Below, in pieces: positions 10,383 to 20,063 of a stretch of 64,000 nt of DNA. The notes beneath the pieces are model-generated. The model saw only the letters and a program-made list of their open reading frames with translations, was not told the DNA's origin and made no database searches. The first letter of the stretch is position 1; every line of letters starts with the position of its first letter. A program made the position numbers and the translations under genes. The stretch covers positions 1 to 64,000 of the forward strand of contig NZ_JADDOL010000010.1 in assembly GCF_016906305.1 (NCBI RefSeq), read 5' to 3'. The DNA is from Alloalcanivorax marinus. Lineage in GTDB: Bacteria > Pseudomonadota > Gammaproteobacteria > Pseudomonadales > Alcanivoracaceae.

Positions 10383-11696
10383 TCAGCAACCCCCCGGCTT
10401 GACGCCGAGGGCGGGTAACGGATTGGGTAGCGGCAAGGTCCAGACTCCCAGGCGTCGCCAGACGTACCAGACCGCCAATAGATTCTGGGCCACCAGAGTG
10501 ATGGCCAAGGCGAGAGCGGCGCCAAAGGCGCCAAAACCAGGAATCAGTACGAGGAACAGTGTCAGGCTCAAGGTGGCACAGATCAAGCTGATGTTACGCA
10601 TAAGCTTTTCATGTCCCGACATATTAAGAACGAAGCCCACCGAGCCACAAAGGACGTTCACCAACTGCGCCAGGGCGATAAGTCGCAACAGCGACGCGGC
10701 GCCGGCAAACCCCTCGCCAAGCCATGTCAGGACCCATTCGGGAACGAGCATTAGCACAACCAACAGAGGCGCCGCCAGTAATGTGCCGAACAGCGCCCCT
10801 TGTCGGGCCAGACGACCAAGTCCCGTCAAGTCGCCGCGATGATACAGCGCCGCGAAACGAGGGGGGAAAACCGCATTAAGCGCGACCAGAACAAAGCTGA
10901 CGGCGGTTCCCAGTTGCTGGGCGGCCCGGAACAATCCCAACTCTGCACTGGCGAGCAACCAACCTGCCAATAGCACACCGAGGACCGACTGCATTAGCAT
11001 CGCCAGGTTGGTGAAAAAGAACGCCTGACCGGTAGCGAAGAAAGCACGTGGCGTCAGGGCGGCCGGCCCGGCCTTTCTCTCCGCCCCGCCCCGCACCCAG
11101 ACCATTAGAGGCCAGAACGCCAACATCAGTAACCCCCAAGCGGCCAGTGCGTAGGCGCCGCCAAGGGCCGTTAAACCTTGGCGTGGCCACCATGCTTGCA
11201 AACTCCACAGCACCACTACCGTTGCAAGCGCAATGCCTCCGTTTTCCAACAAAGAGGCCAGCGCCGGTCTGTGCAGCCCTTTAAACAGTCCCGCCAGCAC
11301 GAAAGCAAGTGTAAAAGGGGGCAGTGCCAAGGCGATCCCTGGAAGGACCTGGTCCAGACCAGGAGCATCGAAAAAGAAGGTGAGTGGTGTTCGCAGTAAA
11401 ACCAGGCTCAGCGCCGCAACAACACTGGCAATCGATGCGGTCTGTAGAGCCCAGCGCAAATAGCGGCGAAGATGCGGGTCACCAGGATCACGTCCCGCAT
11501 ATCTCATCAGCGCCCCGCCTAGCCCGTATCGGGCCAGCGTGGCAAGACCGAGCAGCAGACTCTGCGCGAGAGCCAACACGCCAACACCAGCAGGCCCGTA
11601 CCATCTTCCAACCAGCGCCATGAGCAACAATGAGCCCAGCACCGCCGCGCCACGAGCGACAAATGTACGAATCAGTGCGGGGCCGAGACGACTCAT
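10383..11696 (-). CDS. Wzx-type oligosaccharide flippase (MOP superfamily)
   Basis: Multi-spanning inner-membrane protein of 437 residues with about twelve hydrophobic segments and the MATE/Wzx-type start RTFVARGAAVLGSLLLMALV. It probably flips the undecaprenyl-linked repeat unit to the periplasm. The ATG at 11696 (MSRLGPALIRTF) lies 25 bp after the wecC stop; an in-frame start further upstream would overlap wecC. No Wzy polymerase or chain-length regulator accompanies it. The gene belongs to the lower-GC middle part of the operon. Confidence 0.87.
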   Translation of the reverse strand: MSRLGPALIRTFVARGAAVLGSLLLMALVGRWYGPAGVGVLALAQSLLLGLATLARYGLGGALMRYAGRDPGDPHLRRYLRWALQTASIASVVAALSLVLLRTPLTFFFDAPGLDQVLPGIALALPPFTLAFVLAGLFKGLHRPALASLLENGGIALATVVVLWSLQAWWPRQGLTALGGAYALAAWGLLMLAFWPLMVWVRGGAERKAGPAALTPRAFFATGQAFFFTNLAMLMQSVLGVLLAGWLLASAELGLFRAAQQLGTAVSFVLVALNAVFPPRFAALYHRGDLTGLGRLARQGALFGTLLAAPLLVVLMLVPEWVLTWLGEGFAGAASLLRLIALAQLVNVLCGSVGFVLNMSGHEKLMRNISLICATLSLTLFLVLIPGFGAFGAALALAITLVAQNLLAVWYVWRRLGVWTLPLPNPLPALGVKPGGC

Positions 11697-11721
11697 CGTC
11701 GAAACACCATTCAAACGGCGA

Positions 11722-13020
11722 TTATGCAGAGGGGCTGGACCAAAGGCCGCAGGTATCAATTACCGTACGCCCTTCAAGAGCGGCACGATCAATGGCGACG
11801 AAAGAACGATGCGCCACCAACGCCACCAGGATGTCCGCATCAGCGAGCGCGGCCTCAATATTGACCAACTGTGCTCTCATACCACTCAAAGTGTCCGGCA
11901 ACGCTTTGATGTTGGGCTCGACCGCGAGCACCTTCCCGGGATGGTCGCAAGCGACTTTTTCGACGATATCCAGAGCCGGGCTCTCGCGCAGATCATCGAT
12001 ATCCGGTTTGAAAGCCAACCCGAAAAACGCAATTGACAGATCGGCGGCACGAGCATCGGGCCGGCATTGTAATGCCCCCGCCACGGCCACTTTAATTTTT
12101 TCCACCACCCAGTCCGGCTTGCCGCTATTGACGTTGCGAGCCGCCCGGATCAAACGCGCCTGATCAGGAGTCTGACTGACGATGAACCACGGATCGACCG
12201 CGATACAGTGCCCCCCCACTCCTGGGCCGGGTTGCAGAATATTCACTCGGGGGTGGCGATTAGCGAGCTTTATCAATTCCCAGACGTTGATATCGAGCCG
12301 TTCGGCGATGATCGATAGCTCATTCGCGAAAGCGATGTTCACATCCCTGAAGGCATTCTCTGTGAGCTTGGCCATTTCCGCCGTGCGGGCGGTCGTCAAA
12401 AGGCATTCACCGCGAACAAAATGTTGATACAAATCCCGTGCCGCACGCGCACAGGCCGGCGTCATACCTCCGATGATACGATCATTCTCAATCAACTCAT
12501 GCATGATGCGTCCGGGAAGAACCCTTTCCGGACAATGCGCCACCCGGATGTCCGCGGCTTCTCCGGCATTCTGCGGAAAGCTAAGATCCGGTCTCGCCCC
12601 GGCCAGCCATTCCGCCAATTGCTCCGTCGCGCCAACCGGAGAGGTGGACTCGAGAATCACAAGATCACCGCGTTTCAGAACCGGTGCCACCGACTCCGCC
12701 GCAGCTTGAATGTAACTCAGATCAGGGTCAGGCACCGCGTCCGGATCGGCTTGGCGTTTAAACGGCGTGGGTACGGCGATCAGAAACGCGTCCGCCTGTT
12801 CTGGCTCTGTCGTGGCACGGAGGTAACCTTCCTTGACAGCCGCATGTACGGCGATATCCAGCTCTGGTTCGACGATATGAATTTCTCCGCGGTTGATGGT
12901 CTCCACCGCCTTCCGGTTCACATCCACACCGACTACATTGACGCGACGACCGGCGAAGACGGCCGCGGTCGGCAAGCCAATGTATCCGAGCCCCACCACA
13001 CACACCGTATTGAATATCAT
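11722..13020 (-). CDS. wecC: UDP-N-acetyl-D-mannosamine dehydrogenase
   Basis: Oxidises UDP-ManNAc to UDP-ManNAcA with two NAD+. The 432-residue protein has the Rossmann motif VVGLGYIGLPTA near the N-terminus and the catalytic cysteine at 272 in GPGVGGHCIAVDPW, plus the C-terminal UDP-binding domain (FGLAFKPDIDDLRESPA). The ATG at 13020 has GAGGA ten bases upstream; a TTG nine bases earlier is too close to that site. WecB in the same operon makes the substrate, so an N-acetylmannosaminuronic acid residue is predicted in the product. A run of seven G lies in the coding strand just before the catalytic Cys codon. Confidence 0.93.
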   Translation of the reverse strand: MIFNTVCVVGLGYIGLPTAAVFAGRRVNVVGVDVNRKAVETINRGEIHIVEPELDIAVHAAVKEGYLRATTEPEQADAFLIAVPTPFKRQADPDAVPDPDLSYIQAAAESVAPVLKRGDLVILESTSPVGATEQLAEWLAGARPDLSFPQNAGEAADIRVAHCPERVLPGRIMHELIENDRIIGGMTPACARAARDLYQHFVRGECLLTTARTAEMAKLTENAFRDVNIAFANELSIIAERLDINVWELIKLANRHPRVNILQPGPGVGGHCIAVDPWFIVSQTPDQARLIRAARNVNSGKPDWVVEKIKVAVAGALQCRPDARAADLSIAFFGLAFKPDIDDLRESPALDIVEKVACDHPGKVLAVEPNIKALPDTLSGMRAQLVNIEAALADADILVALVAHRSFVAIDRAALEGRTVIDTCGLWSSPSA

Positions 13021-13038
13021 CGAAGTCAAATCCTCACT

Positions 13039-15153
13039 TTATCCAAGCTGAACTTGCTGCGCAGCTTCCAATGTCACACGCGACACCTCAAACAATTCCT
13101 GAACAGGAACAGGTGCCTCTCCTCCCTGCTGCACCGCCCGCATAAATGCGGATGCACAGGCTTTTTGGCCCTTATCCTGTCGCCACAGCTTCTGGCCGCC
13201 GATTCCGGACCAGCCGAAAGCACGGAGCTTACGAAAATTATCAAGGCTCAAAATCCGGCCATTGGAAAAAACCTCGATCCTCTCTTTCGGATAGCGCGCG
13301 TGCCCGTTGGTAACATAATGCAGCGTACCGATAGAGCCATTCTCAAACGTCAAGGTAAGAACGACATTGTCTCCATCGCCACCACGTGCGACTACCCCGT
13401 CTATCGGCGCGCCGGCGAGATGCCGCATCAGGTCGATAAAATGACACCCCTCGCCGACCAGCCGCCCGCCACCCATCCGCGGATCACGCGTCCAATGACC
13501 ATCGGGCAATTCGCCGGCATTGACGGTACATATCAGGGTACAGGGCGCACTTTGCCCGGCCAGGAGCTTCTTCATCGTCTGAATATGGGGAGCGAATCGC
13601 CGGTTGAAGCCCACCATAAGCTGGCGAGGCTCTCCATCGGCCAGGCCGGCATTCCATACCGACTCGATATCGGCCAGTTGCTCCATGGTCAAAGCCAAGG
13701 GCTTTTCGACAAAGACGTGCTTCCCGGCGCTCAGGGCTCTCGTAACCAGCTCCGCATGACTGTCGTGGCGTGTCGCCACCACCACAACGTTAGTCGCGGG
13801 ATCATGCAGCAATCGTTCGATATCGGAAGAAGCGGAGGCGAAACCAGACGTTTTGCCGTGGATCACACTACTGAGACCGCCGGAATTCACCAACGATGAG
13901 AACTGCGCACCCGCCTCACGAAAAGCCGGAATCAGAACCCGTGATGCATAATTTCCCGCCCCGATAAAACCGACCACCGGTTGACCTGGCTGAAAACTCG
14001 GTGACGGTTTCAATGAAACAGTAGTCTCGGCGCGCTCTCCGACCGTGCTCGGGTCGTATTCCAGCAACAATCCTAATGCTGAGCGGGCCTCGGTGAGCGT
14101 GCGGTAGGCTTCCGCCGCCTGTTCAAAAGGGAACCGGTGACTGATTAGCGGCGAAACGTCCAGTCGCCCTTCGGCCAGCATCGCCAGCACCGCTTCAAAA
14201 TTCCGCTGTTCTGTCCACCGCACCAGCCCATAGGGATAGTCCTGGCCTTTCTCTTCATAATCCGAATCGTAGCGCCCGGGGCCATAGGAACAGGAGACTT
14301 GAAAGGAGAGCTCTTTCTCGTAGAAATCAGCCCGATTAAGCTCCAGGCCGGTCACACCGACGAGAACAATGCGCCCCCGTTGACGGCACATGCGGGCCGC
14401 CTGCGTAACAGGGTCGCTGGAGCGGGAAGAGGCGGTAATCAGTACGCCATCCACGCCACGGCCATCGCTAACGCGCAATCCCGCGCGAACCGGATCATCG
14501 ATCGTCGGATTGCAAATCTCCGCACCGAATTGACGGGCAAGAGTCAGCTTCTCATCATCCAGGTCCACCGCCAGAACCCGACAACCTTGTGCGCGAAGTA
14601 GCTGTACGGTCAGCAATCCGATCAAGCCGGCCCCGATCACCACGAAGATTTCGCCCAGGGTTGGGACGGCCAGACGCATTCCCTGGAGCCCGATACTCGC
14701 AACCACCGTGAAGGCGGCCTGTTCGTCGGTCACCGAATCCGGGATTCGAGCGCACAGTCGTCTTCCAACTCTGACGAGATCGGCGTGCGGTCCGTTCGAA
14801 ACAATACGGTCACCTGGACGGATATCTTCGATACCACTGCCTACCGAGGTGACCAGTCCCACGTTGCTGTAGCCTAAAGGCAGGGGTTCGCCAAGCTTGG
14901 AGCGTACCGCCTCCACGGTGGCGGCGATGCCATCGGTGGCCGCCTTCTCCAGCACCATTCTGACTTTCTCGGGCTGCTGGCGAGCCTTTTCCAGGTAGGA
15001 AGCGCGCCCGAAATCGACGAGCATGCGTTCGGTGCCGGCGGAAATCAGTGAACAACGCGTTTCGCTGATCACGGTGCCAGCCTTCAGGGACGGCGCCGGA
15101 GCCTCCGTCACCTGGGTGCCGCCCTTGTTGAGGTCCTGGAGAATCTGCTTCAT
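13039..15153 (-). CDS. Bi-domain oxidoreductase: MDR/alcohol-dehydrogenase-like plus Gfo/Idh/MocA
   Basis: A 704-residue fusion. Residues about 1-365 form a medium-chain dehydrogenase/reductase (VVIGAGLIGLLTVQLLRAQG cofactor loop); residues about 390-704 form a Gfo/Idh/MocA oxidoreductase (VGFIGAGNYASRV cofactor loop, EKPLALT motif). The usual zinc-binding cysteines of alcohol dehydrogenases are not evident in the first half. Such fusions occur beside heparinase-like genes in polysaccharide clusters, and I infer a two-step redox change on a nucleotide sugar or glycan. It overlaps the upstream glycosyltransferase by 4 bp and lies 18 bp before wecC. Substrate unknown. Confidence 0.85.
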   Translation of the reverse strand: MKQILQDLNKGGTQVTEAPAPSLKAGTVISETRCSLISAGTERMLVDFGRASYLEKARQQPEKVRMVLEKAATDGIAATVEAVRSKLGEPLPLGYSNVGLVTSVGSGIEDIRPGDRIVSNGPHADLVRVGRRLCARIPDSVTDEQAAFTVVASIGLQGMRLAVPTLGEIFVVIGAGLIGLLTVQLLRAQGCRVLAVDLDDEKLTLARQFGAEICNPTIDDPVRAGLRVSDGRGVDGVLITASSRSSDPVTQAARMCRQRGRIVLVGVTGLELNRADFYEKELSFQVSCSYGPGRYDSDYEEKGQDYPYGLVRWTEQRNFEAVLAMLAEGRLDVSPLISHRFPFEQAAEAYRTLTEARSALGLLLEYDPSTVGERAETTVSLKPSPSFQPGQPVVGFIGAGNYASRVLIPAFREAGAQFSSLVNSGGLSSVIHGKTSGFASASSDIERLLHDPATNVVVVATRHDSHAELVTRALSAGKHVFVEKPLALTMEQLADIESVWNAGLADGEPRQLMVGFNRRFAPHIQTMKKLLAGQSAPCTLICTVNAGELPDGHWTRDPRMGGGRLVGEGCHFIDLMRHLAGAPIDGVVARGGDGDNVVLTLTFENGSIGTLHYVTNGHARYPKERIEVFSNGRILSLDNFRKLRAFGWSGIGGQKLWRQDKGQKACASAFMRAVQQGGEAPVPVQELFEVSRVTLEAAQQVQLG

Positions 15154-16271
15154 GGCGTATCGGGCTCCTGAGGCAATCGAGCGGCGTGCAGGTCGCCCGC
15201 CAACTTTGCCTGTTCATCCGTGTAAGCGTATACGGACATTGGCAGGGCGCGACTGTTGGCCGCCCATTGAGAGATTGCTTCCGGAGCCAGCCCGGCAATC
15301 GCGGCCACCGCTTGATCCGGTTTAACGCAATCAAGAACGAGACCGATGCGCAAGGAGGCAACCGCTTGCCCGTCATTACTACCAGCCCGGGTAATGAGCG
15401 GGCGCCCAAAAGCGCAGGCCTCATAAAACCGATTGGTTCGCGCCCAGCGAAGATTCCAATCATCATCCTGGATGGGGGCATAACATGCCCAAACCATATC
15501 CACGGAGCCGTACAACCGAGGCAGGTCGGCCGGAGACTGATAGGAGCCTTCCACTTCAATATTGCCGCGCGCTTTCAACTCGTTAAGGACGCCTTCCGGC
15601 AACATGCTGTACCCCGCCACCCGGATGTGGACCCGCTCACCCAATCCATCGGCGATTGCCATCAGCGCATGGGCTGACCAAACACACCGGAGCAACCCGA
15701 AATAACCGATACGGAGAAGGTCACGCGACAACGGCACCGCTGGCACGGATTCGGGTGTGAAATCGATCTTGTTTTCAATGATGTGGTGGGGAAAAGTCTC
15801 TCCCAACCATTGGCGATAGTAGATCCCGTAGAAATCCGGCGCGGTGAACACCGCCCCGCGGGCATATCGCACCAGCCAGCGATCCAGCGTGCGAAAGAGC
15901 TTTCCCGACAAGCGTGGATCGGTCTGGATATCCCTCACGTCACCGATTTCGAGAAAACAAGGCAGACTACGCCCCATCAGGGCCAAGCGCGTCAGCATCA
16001 ACGTGTCGAGACCGAAACAGTACACCGCATCCGCACCCCGCAGGCGTCGCTTTAGTAGCGCGCGCGCACGCAGATATACCCACAAGCGGTAAAGATAACG
16101 GCCGTGGGGAATGCGGCCGATAATCTCTGTCGGACAATCGGCTGGCCGCCCCTTGTGATAAGGGCGCTCGAAAGCCAGGGCGGTAACCTGCATGCCCTCG
16201 GCTTTCAGCATTGATATACGTTTGGCGTATCGCGGGTGACCGGTAACCGGCAATAAACAGACGACGTTCAT
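15150..16271 (-). CDS. Glycosyltransferase, GT-B fold
   Basis: The 373-residue protein begins [19 protein letters not shown] and has the two Rossmann-like lobes of GT-B enzymes; RIGYFGLLR opens the C-terminal lobe and [16 protein letters not shown] matches the donor-binding helix region of GT4-like enzymes. It is probably a cytoplasmic transferase that extends the lipid-linked repeat. It overlaps wecB and the oxidoreductase gene by 4 bp on either side (ATGA), so it is an integral operon member. Its GC is clearly lower than flanking chromosomal genes (31 of 60 bases in 15781-15840). Donor and linkage cannot be assigned. Confidence 0.8.
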   Translation of the reverse strand: MNVVCLLPVTGHPRYAKRISMLKAEGMQVTALAFERPYHKGRPADCPTEIIGRIPHGRYLYRLWVYLRARALLKRRLRGADAVYCFGLDTLMLTRLALMGRSLPCFLEIGDVRDIQTDPRLSGKLFRTLDRWLVRYARGAVFTAPDFYGIYYRQWLGETFPHHIIENKIDFTPESVPAVPLSRDLLRIGYFGLLRCVWSAHALMAIADGLGERVHIRVAGYSMLPEGVLNELKARGNIEVEGSYQSPADLPRLYGSVDMVWACYAPIQDDDWNLRWARTNRFYEACAFGRPLITRAGSNDGQAVASLRIGLVLDCVKPDQAVAAIAGLAPEAISQWAANSRALPMSVYAYTDEQAKLAGDLHAARLPQEPDTP

Positions 16272-17392
16272 AAGTCCGCCAGAAAGTCGGCGATGCGGCG
16301 GGCGGCCTGGCCATCGCCGTAGGGGTTATGGGCCAGGCTCATGGCCCGCCAGGCGGCGGCGTCGGTGAGCAGGCGGTCGGTCTCATCGAAGATCGCCGTC
16401 TCGTCGGTGCCCACCAGCTTCACGGTGCCGGCGTCCAGGGCGTCCGGCCGCTCGGTGGTGTCGCGCATCACCAGCACCGGTTTGCCCAGGGATGGGGCCT
16501 CTTCCTGGATGCCGCCGGAGTCGGTGAGGATGACCCGGGCGTTGCTCATCAGCCAGACGAACGGCAGGTAGTCCTGGGGCGCGATCAGATGCACGTTGTC
16601 GCGCCGGCCCAGCAAGCGCTTCACCGGCTCCTGCACATTGGGGTTCAGGTGCACCGGGTAAACGAAATCGGTGCCGGGATGGGCGTCCGCCAGCCGCGCC
16701 ACCGCCCGGCAGATGCGTTCGAAACCGCCGCCGAAGCTTTCCCGCCGGTGGCCGGTGATCAGCACCATCGGTCGCGCCAGCCCGAACGGCAGTCGCTCGC
16801 CCAGTTCCGCGCGGAGCGCTTCGTCCTGGTCCAGGCGCGCCTTCACCCACAGCAGCGCGTCGATGACGGTATTGCCGGTGGTCAGAATGGACGCCGGCGC
16901 CACGCCCTCGGCCAGCAGCGCGTCACGGGCGGTGTGGGTGGGGGCGAAGTGAGCCCGGGCCAGCACGCCGGTGAGTTTGCGGTTGGCCTCTTCCGGCCAA
17001 GGGGACAGCAGGTTGCCGGTGCGCAGCCCCGCTTCCACATGGCCCACCGGGATCTTCTCGTAGAACGCCGCCAGGGTGGCGGCCAGGGTGGTGGTGGTGT
17101 CGCCGTGCACCAGCACCATGTCCGGTTGCTCGGCGCGCAGCACCGGGCCCAGACCGAGCAGGATGCGGGAGGTGATCTGATGCAGGTCCTGGCCCGGCGC
17201 CATGATGTCCAGATCATGGTCCGGCCGGATGTGGAACAGGGACAGCACCTGGTCCAGCATCTCGCGATGCTGGGCGGTGACGCAGACCCGGCTTTCAAAG
17301 CGGTCGTCCGCCGCCAGCGCCTTCACCACCGGCGCCATCTTGATCGCTTCCGGTCGGGTGCCGAACACGCAGAGAATCTGTTTTACGCCCAC
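16268..17392 (-). CDS. wecB: UDP-N-acetylglucosamine 2-epimerase (non-hydrolysing)
   Basis: Converts UDP-GlcNAc to UDP-ManNAc, the substrate of WecC. The 374-residue protein starts with the family signature [20 protein letters not shown], has [11 protein letters not shown] in the centre and [17 protein letters not shown] in the C-terminal lobe. The start is a GTG at 17392 with AGGA eight bases upstream; no ATG fits ahead of the conserved sequence. It is the first gene of the polysaccharide operon and overlaps the next gene by 4 bp. It has high GC like the chromosome. Confidence 0.95.
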   Translation of the reverse strand: MGVKQILCVFGTRPEAIKMAPVVKALAADDRFESRVCVTAQHREMLDQVLSLFHIRPDHDLDIMAPGQDLHQITSRILLGLGPVLRAEQPDMVLVHGDTTTTLAATLAAFYEKIPVGHVEAGLRTGNLLSPWPEEANRKLTGVLARAHFAPTHTARDALLAEGVAPASILTTGNTVIDALLWVKARLDQDEALRAELGERLPFGLARPMVLITGHRRESFGGGFERICRAVARLADAHPGTDFVYPVHLNPNVQEPVKRLLGRRDNVHLIAPQDYLPFVWLMSNARVILTDSGGIQEEAPSLGKPVLVMRDTTERPDALDAGTVKLVGTDETAIFDETDRLLTDAAAWRAMSLAHNPYGDGQAARRIADFLADL

Positions 17393-17431
17393 TGACTGAA
17401 TCCTTTTGTCTCCCCCCGCGCGGGAGGATGC

Positions 17432-17437
17432 ATTGTA
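17432..17437 (-). promoter_or_regulatory. Possible -10 box for the polysaccharide operon
   Basis: TACAAT on the minus strand lies about 40 bases upstream of the wecB GTG and directly downstream of the ilvIH hairpin. No good -35 is visible at the right distance, so the promoter is either weak or activator-dependent. Some read-through from ilvIH is also possible. Confidence 0.4.
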
Positions 17438-17446
17438 GCCAGATAC

Positions 17447-17475
17447 GACGAACCCCGCACGGGGCAGGGTTCGTC
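17447..17475 (-). terminator. Hairpin after ilvH, imperfect terminator
   Basis: A perfect 9-bp inverted repeat, GACGAACCC / GGGTTCGTC with an 11-base loop, lies about 50 bp past the ilvH stop. No U-run follows, so it may terminate poorly or act as a processing or stabilising stem, allowing partial read-through into wecB. Confidence 0.5.
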
Positions 17476-17522
17476 GAAGGCTGGCACGCCCGGCGGACCG
17501 GGCGGGGTACGCCGGAAAGGGC

Positions 17523-18014
17523 TCAGAGACTGAGCACCTTCTCGCCACGGGAAATACCGGACACCCCGGAGCGCACCACTTCCAGCACCTGGGTCTCGCC
17601 GATGGCGGCGATGAACGCCTCCAGCTTGTCCGTGGTACCGGTGAGCTGCACCGTGTAGACGGTGGCCGTGACGTCCACGATCTGGCCACGGAAGATGTCC
17701 ACCGTGCGTTTCACCTCGGCGCGCTGGGCGCCGGTGGCTTTCACCTTCATGAGCATGATTTCACGCTCGATGTGGGCGCCTTCGGTGAGATCCACCAGTT
17801 TCACCACCTCGATCAGCTTGTTGAGGTGCTTGGTGATCTGCTCGATCTTCTTCTCGTCGCCGGTGGTGGTCATGGTCAGGCGCGACAGGGTCTCGTCCTC
17901 GGTGGGCGCCACCGTCAGGGTCTCGATGTTGTAGCCGCGCTGGGAGAACAGACCCACCACCCGGGACAGGGCGCCGGGCTCGTTTTCCATCAGAATCGAA
18001 ATGATACGTCGCAT
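17523..18014 (-). CDS. ilvH: Acetolactate synthase small (regulatory) subunit
   Basis: Binds valine and confers feedback inhibition on the IlvI catalytic subunit. The 163-residue protein starts [19 protein letters not shown] with the ACT domain in the first ~80 residues (glycine-rich turn GYNIETLTV), then the C-terminal IlvN-type domain. The ATG at 18014 overlaps the ilvI stop by one base (TGATG), tying the two subunits' translation together. Length is exactly typical of IlvH. Confidence 0.95.
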   Translation of the reverse strand: MRRIISILMENEPGALSRVVGLFSQRGYNIETLTVAPTEDETLSRLTMTTTGDEKKIEQITKHLNKLIEVVKLVDLTEGAHIEREIMLMKVKATGAQRAEVKRTVDIFRGQIVDVTATVYTVQLTGTTDKLEAFIAAIGETQVLEVVRSGVSGISRGEKVLSL

Positions 18015-19738
18015 CAGGTCCGCTCCGTCTTGCTCAGCCACATGTCACGCATGGACCCGTCGGCGATATGCATCGGGTACACGTGCTCGGTGGGATCCAC
18101 ATAGATGTCCATGAACACCAGGCGGTCCTTCAGCGCGAAGGCTTCCTCCATGGCGCCGTCCAGATCCTCCAACTTCTCCACCAGCATGCCCACGTGACCG
18201 TAGGACTCGGCCAGCTTGACGAAGTCCGGCAGCGATTCCATGTAGGACTGGCTGTGACGGCCGCCGTACTGCATGTCCTGCCACTGACGGACCATGCCCA
18301 GGGCCTGGTTGTTGATGTTGATGATCTTGATCGGCAGACCGTACTGCAGACAGGTGGACAGCTCCTGAATGTTCATCTGGATGGAGCCTTCACCGGTGAC
18401 ACAGGCCACCACCGCGTCCGGGTGGGCGAACTGCACGCCCATGGCCGCCGGCAGGCCGAAGCCCATGGTCCCCAGGCCGCCGGAGTTGATCCACTGGCGC
18501 GGGCGATCGTAGAGATAGTGCTGGGCGGCGAACATCTGATGCTGGCCCACGTCGGAGGTGACATAGGCCTCCCCCTTGGTGGCCTTGTAGAGCGCCTGCA
18601 CCACCTGCTGAGGCTTCATCGGGCCCTGCTCATTGGTTTCGTAACGCAGGCCGTGCACTTTCCGCCAGCCGGCGATTTCCTGCCACCAGCGCTCCAGGCT
18701 CTTGGTATCGGTGCCCACCTCGCCCTGCTCGTCGAGCATGGTCAGCATCTCTTCCAGGACCTGTTTGACCGGACCGACGATGGGAATGTGCGCGGCCACG
18801 TTCTTGGAGATGCTGGCCGGGTCGATGTCGATATGGATGATCTTGGCGCCGGGGCAGAATTTCCGAGCGTCGTTGGTGACGCGGTCGTCCAGGCGGGCAC
18901 CGGCGACCAGAATCACGTCCGCGTTGTGCATCGCCATGTTGGCTTCGTAGGTGCCGTGCATGCCCAGCATGCCCAGGAACTGCTCATCGGAGCCCGGGTA
19001 GGCGCCCAGCCCCATCAGCGTATTGGTCACCGGGAAGTTGAGCTTGCGCGCCAGGGCGGTGAGCGCCTGGCTGGCTTCGCCCTGCACCACGCCGCCACCG
19101 GCGTAGAGCACCGGGCGCTTGGCCTTGAGCAGCTCGTCCACGGCCTTGCGGATCTGACCGGAATGCCCGCGGGTCACCGGCGCGTAGGAACGCATCTTCA
19201 CCTTCTTCGGATACTCATAGGGGAAGGTGTTGTGCGGCGCCGTGTGGTCCTTGGGAATGTCCACCAGTACCGGGCCGGGCCGGCCGGTGTTGGCGATATA
19301 GAACGCCTTTTTGATCATCTCCGGAATCTGACGCGGGTCGCGCACCATGAAGCTGTGCTTCACGATCGGCCGGGACAGGCCCACCATGTCGGTTTCCTGG
19401 AAGGCGTCGTCGCCGATCCAGTCGGAACGGACCTGGCCGGACAACACCACCATCGGGATGGAATCCATGAAGGCGGTGGCGATGCCGGTAATGGCATTGG
19501 TCGCGCCGGGACCGGAGGTCACCAGCACCACGCCGGGCTTGCCGGTGGACCGGGCGTAGCCGTCGGCGGCGTGGGTGGCCGCCTGCTCATGGCGCACCAG
19601 AATATGATTGACCGTGTCCTGCTGGAACAGCGCGTCGTAAATGTGCAGTACAGCCCCTCCGGGATAGCCGAAGATGTACTCCACCCCCTCGTCCTGCAGA
19701 GCGCGGACCACCATTTCCGCGCCGGATAACATTTCCAC
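18014..19738 (-). CDS. ilvI: Acetolactate synthase large (catalytic) subunit
   Basis: Thiamine-diphosphate enzyme for the first common step of branched-chain amino acid synthesis. The 574-residue protein has the N-terminal PYR domain with catalytic Glu in [17 protein letters not shown], the FAD-binding centre and the C-terminal TPP motif region [14 protein letters not shown] leading to [14 protein letters not shown]. The start is a GTG with GAGGT seven bases upstream; an ATG two codons later is possible. It is preceded by a roughly 320-nt transcribed leader. It forms an operon with ilvH. Confidence 0.96.
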   Translation of the reverse strand: MEMLSGAEMVVRALQDEGVEYIFGYPGGAVLHIYDALFQQDTVNHILVRHEQAATHAADGYARSTGKPGVVLVTSGPGATNAITGIATAFMDSIPMVVLSGQVRSDWIGDDAFQETDMVGLSRPIVKHSFMVRDPRQIPEMIKKAFYIANTGRPGPVLVDIPKDHTAPHNTFPYEYPKKVKMRSYAPVTRGHSGQIRKAVDELLKAKRPVLYAGGGVVQGEASQALTALARKLNFPVTNTLMGLGAYPGSDEQFLGMLGMHGTYEANMAMHNADVILVAGARLDDRVTNDARKFCPGAKIIHIDIDPASISKNVAAHIPIVGPVKQVLEEMLTMLDEQGEVGTDTKSLERWWQEIAGWRKVHGLRYETNEQGPMKPQQVVQALYKATKGEAYVTSDVGQHQMFAAQHYLYDRPRQWINSGGLGTMGFGLPAAMGVQFAHPDAVVACVTGEGSIQMNIQELSTCLQYGLPIKIININNQALGMVRQWQDMQYGGRHSQSYMESLPDFVKLAESYGHVGMLVEKLEDLDGAMEEAFALKDRLVFMDIYVDPTEHVYPMHIADGSMRDMWLSKTERT

Positions 19739-20056
19739 GTTGGTTACCTCGAATCACAAATAGCATTCACTCCGCCGGCGGACGGCGGAACGGGAGTGTT
19801 GCCTGGGTACGTCAGGTACCCCATAACCTGCGGGGAGAACGCCGTACTTGGGCGTTCCGGGTCCGCGTGGAGGTGGCCGACGGCGGACACAGGTCGGGAA
19901 GCTCGGAGGGGAGCGCCTGGCCGCGCCCGAACCTCGAGAGATTCCACTGGCGGGACAAGCGTGCAGTAGATGCTGCGTTAGGACGCCGCGGTAACGACGC
20001 CCCGGGTCCCGGCCACACAGGCGCCGGTAAGCGTCTGCGGGTTCCGATCTCCGGAA
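19739..20056 (-). promoter_or_regulatory. Long structured 5' leader of ilvIH
   Basis: The ilvI promoter lies over 300 bases upstream of the start codon, and no gene is recognised between. Near the ilvI end are perfect inverted repeats: GAACGCC/GGCGTTC (19837-19857), GGGTAC/GTACCC (19805-19821) and a TCCGCCGGCGGA palindrome (about 19770-19782). An open frame of 26 codons starting at a minus-strand ATG near 19824 ends within the ilvI ribosome-binding site, but it has no run of Leu, Val or Ile codons. The leader may regulate ilvIH; the mechanism is unknown. Confidence 0.45.
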
Positions 20057-20063
20057 AGGGCTT

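Noticed and set aside
19744-19947. 67-codon minus-strand frame just upstream of ilvI
   Set aside because: No Leu/Val/Ile run expected of an attenuator peptide and no convincing ribosome-binding site at its first codon; kept only as part of the leader entry.
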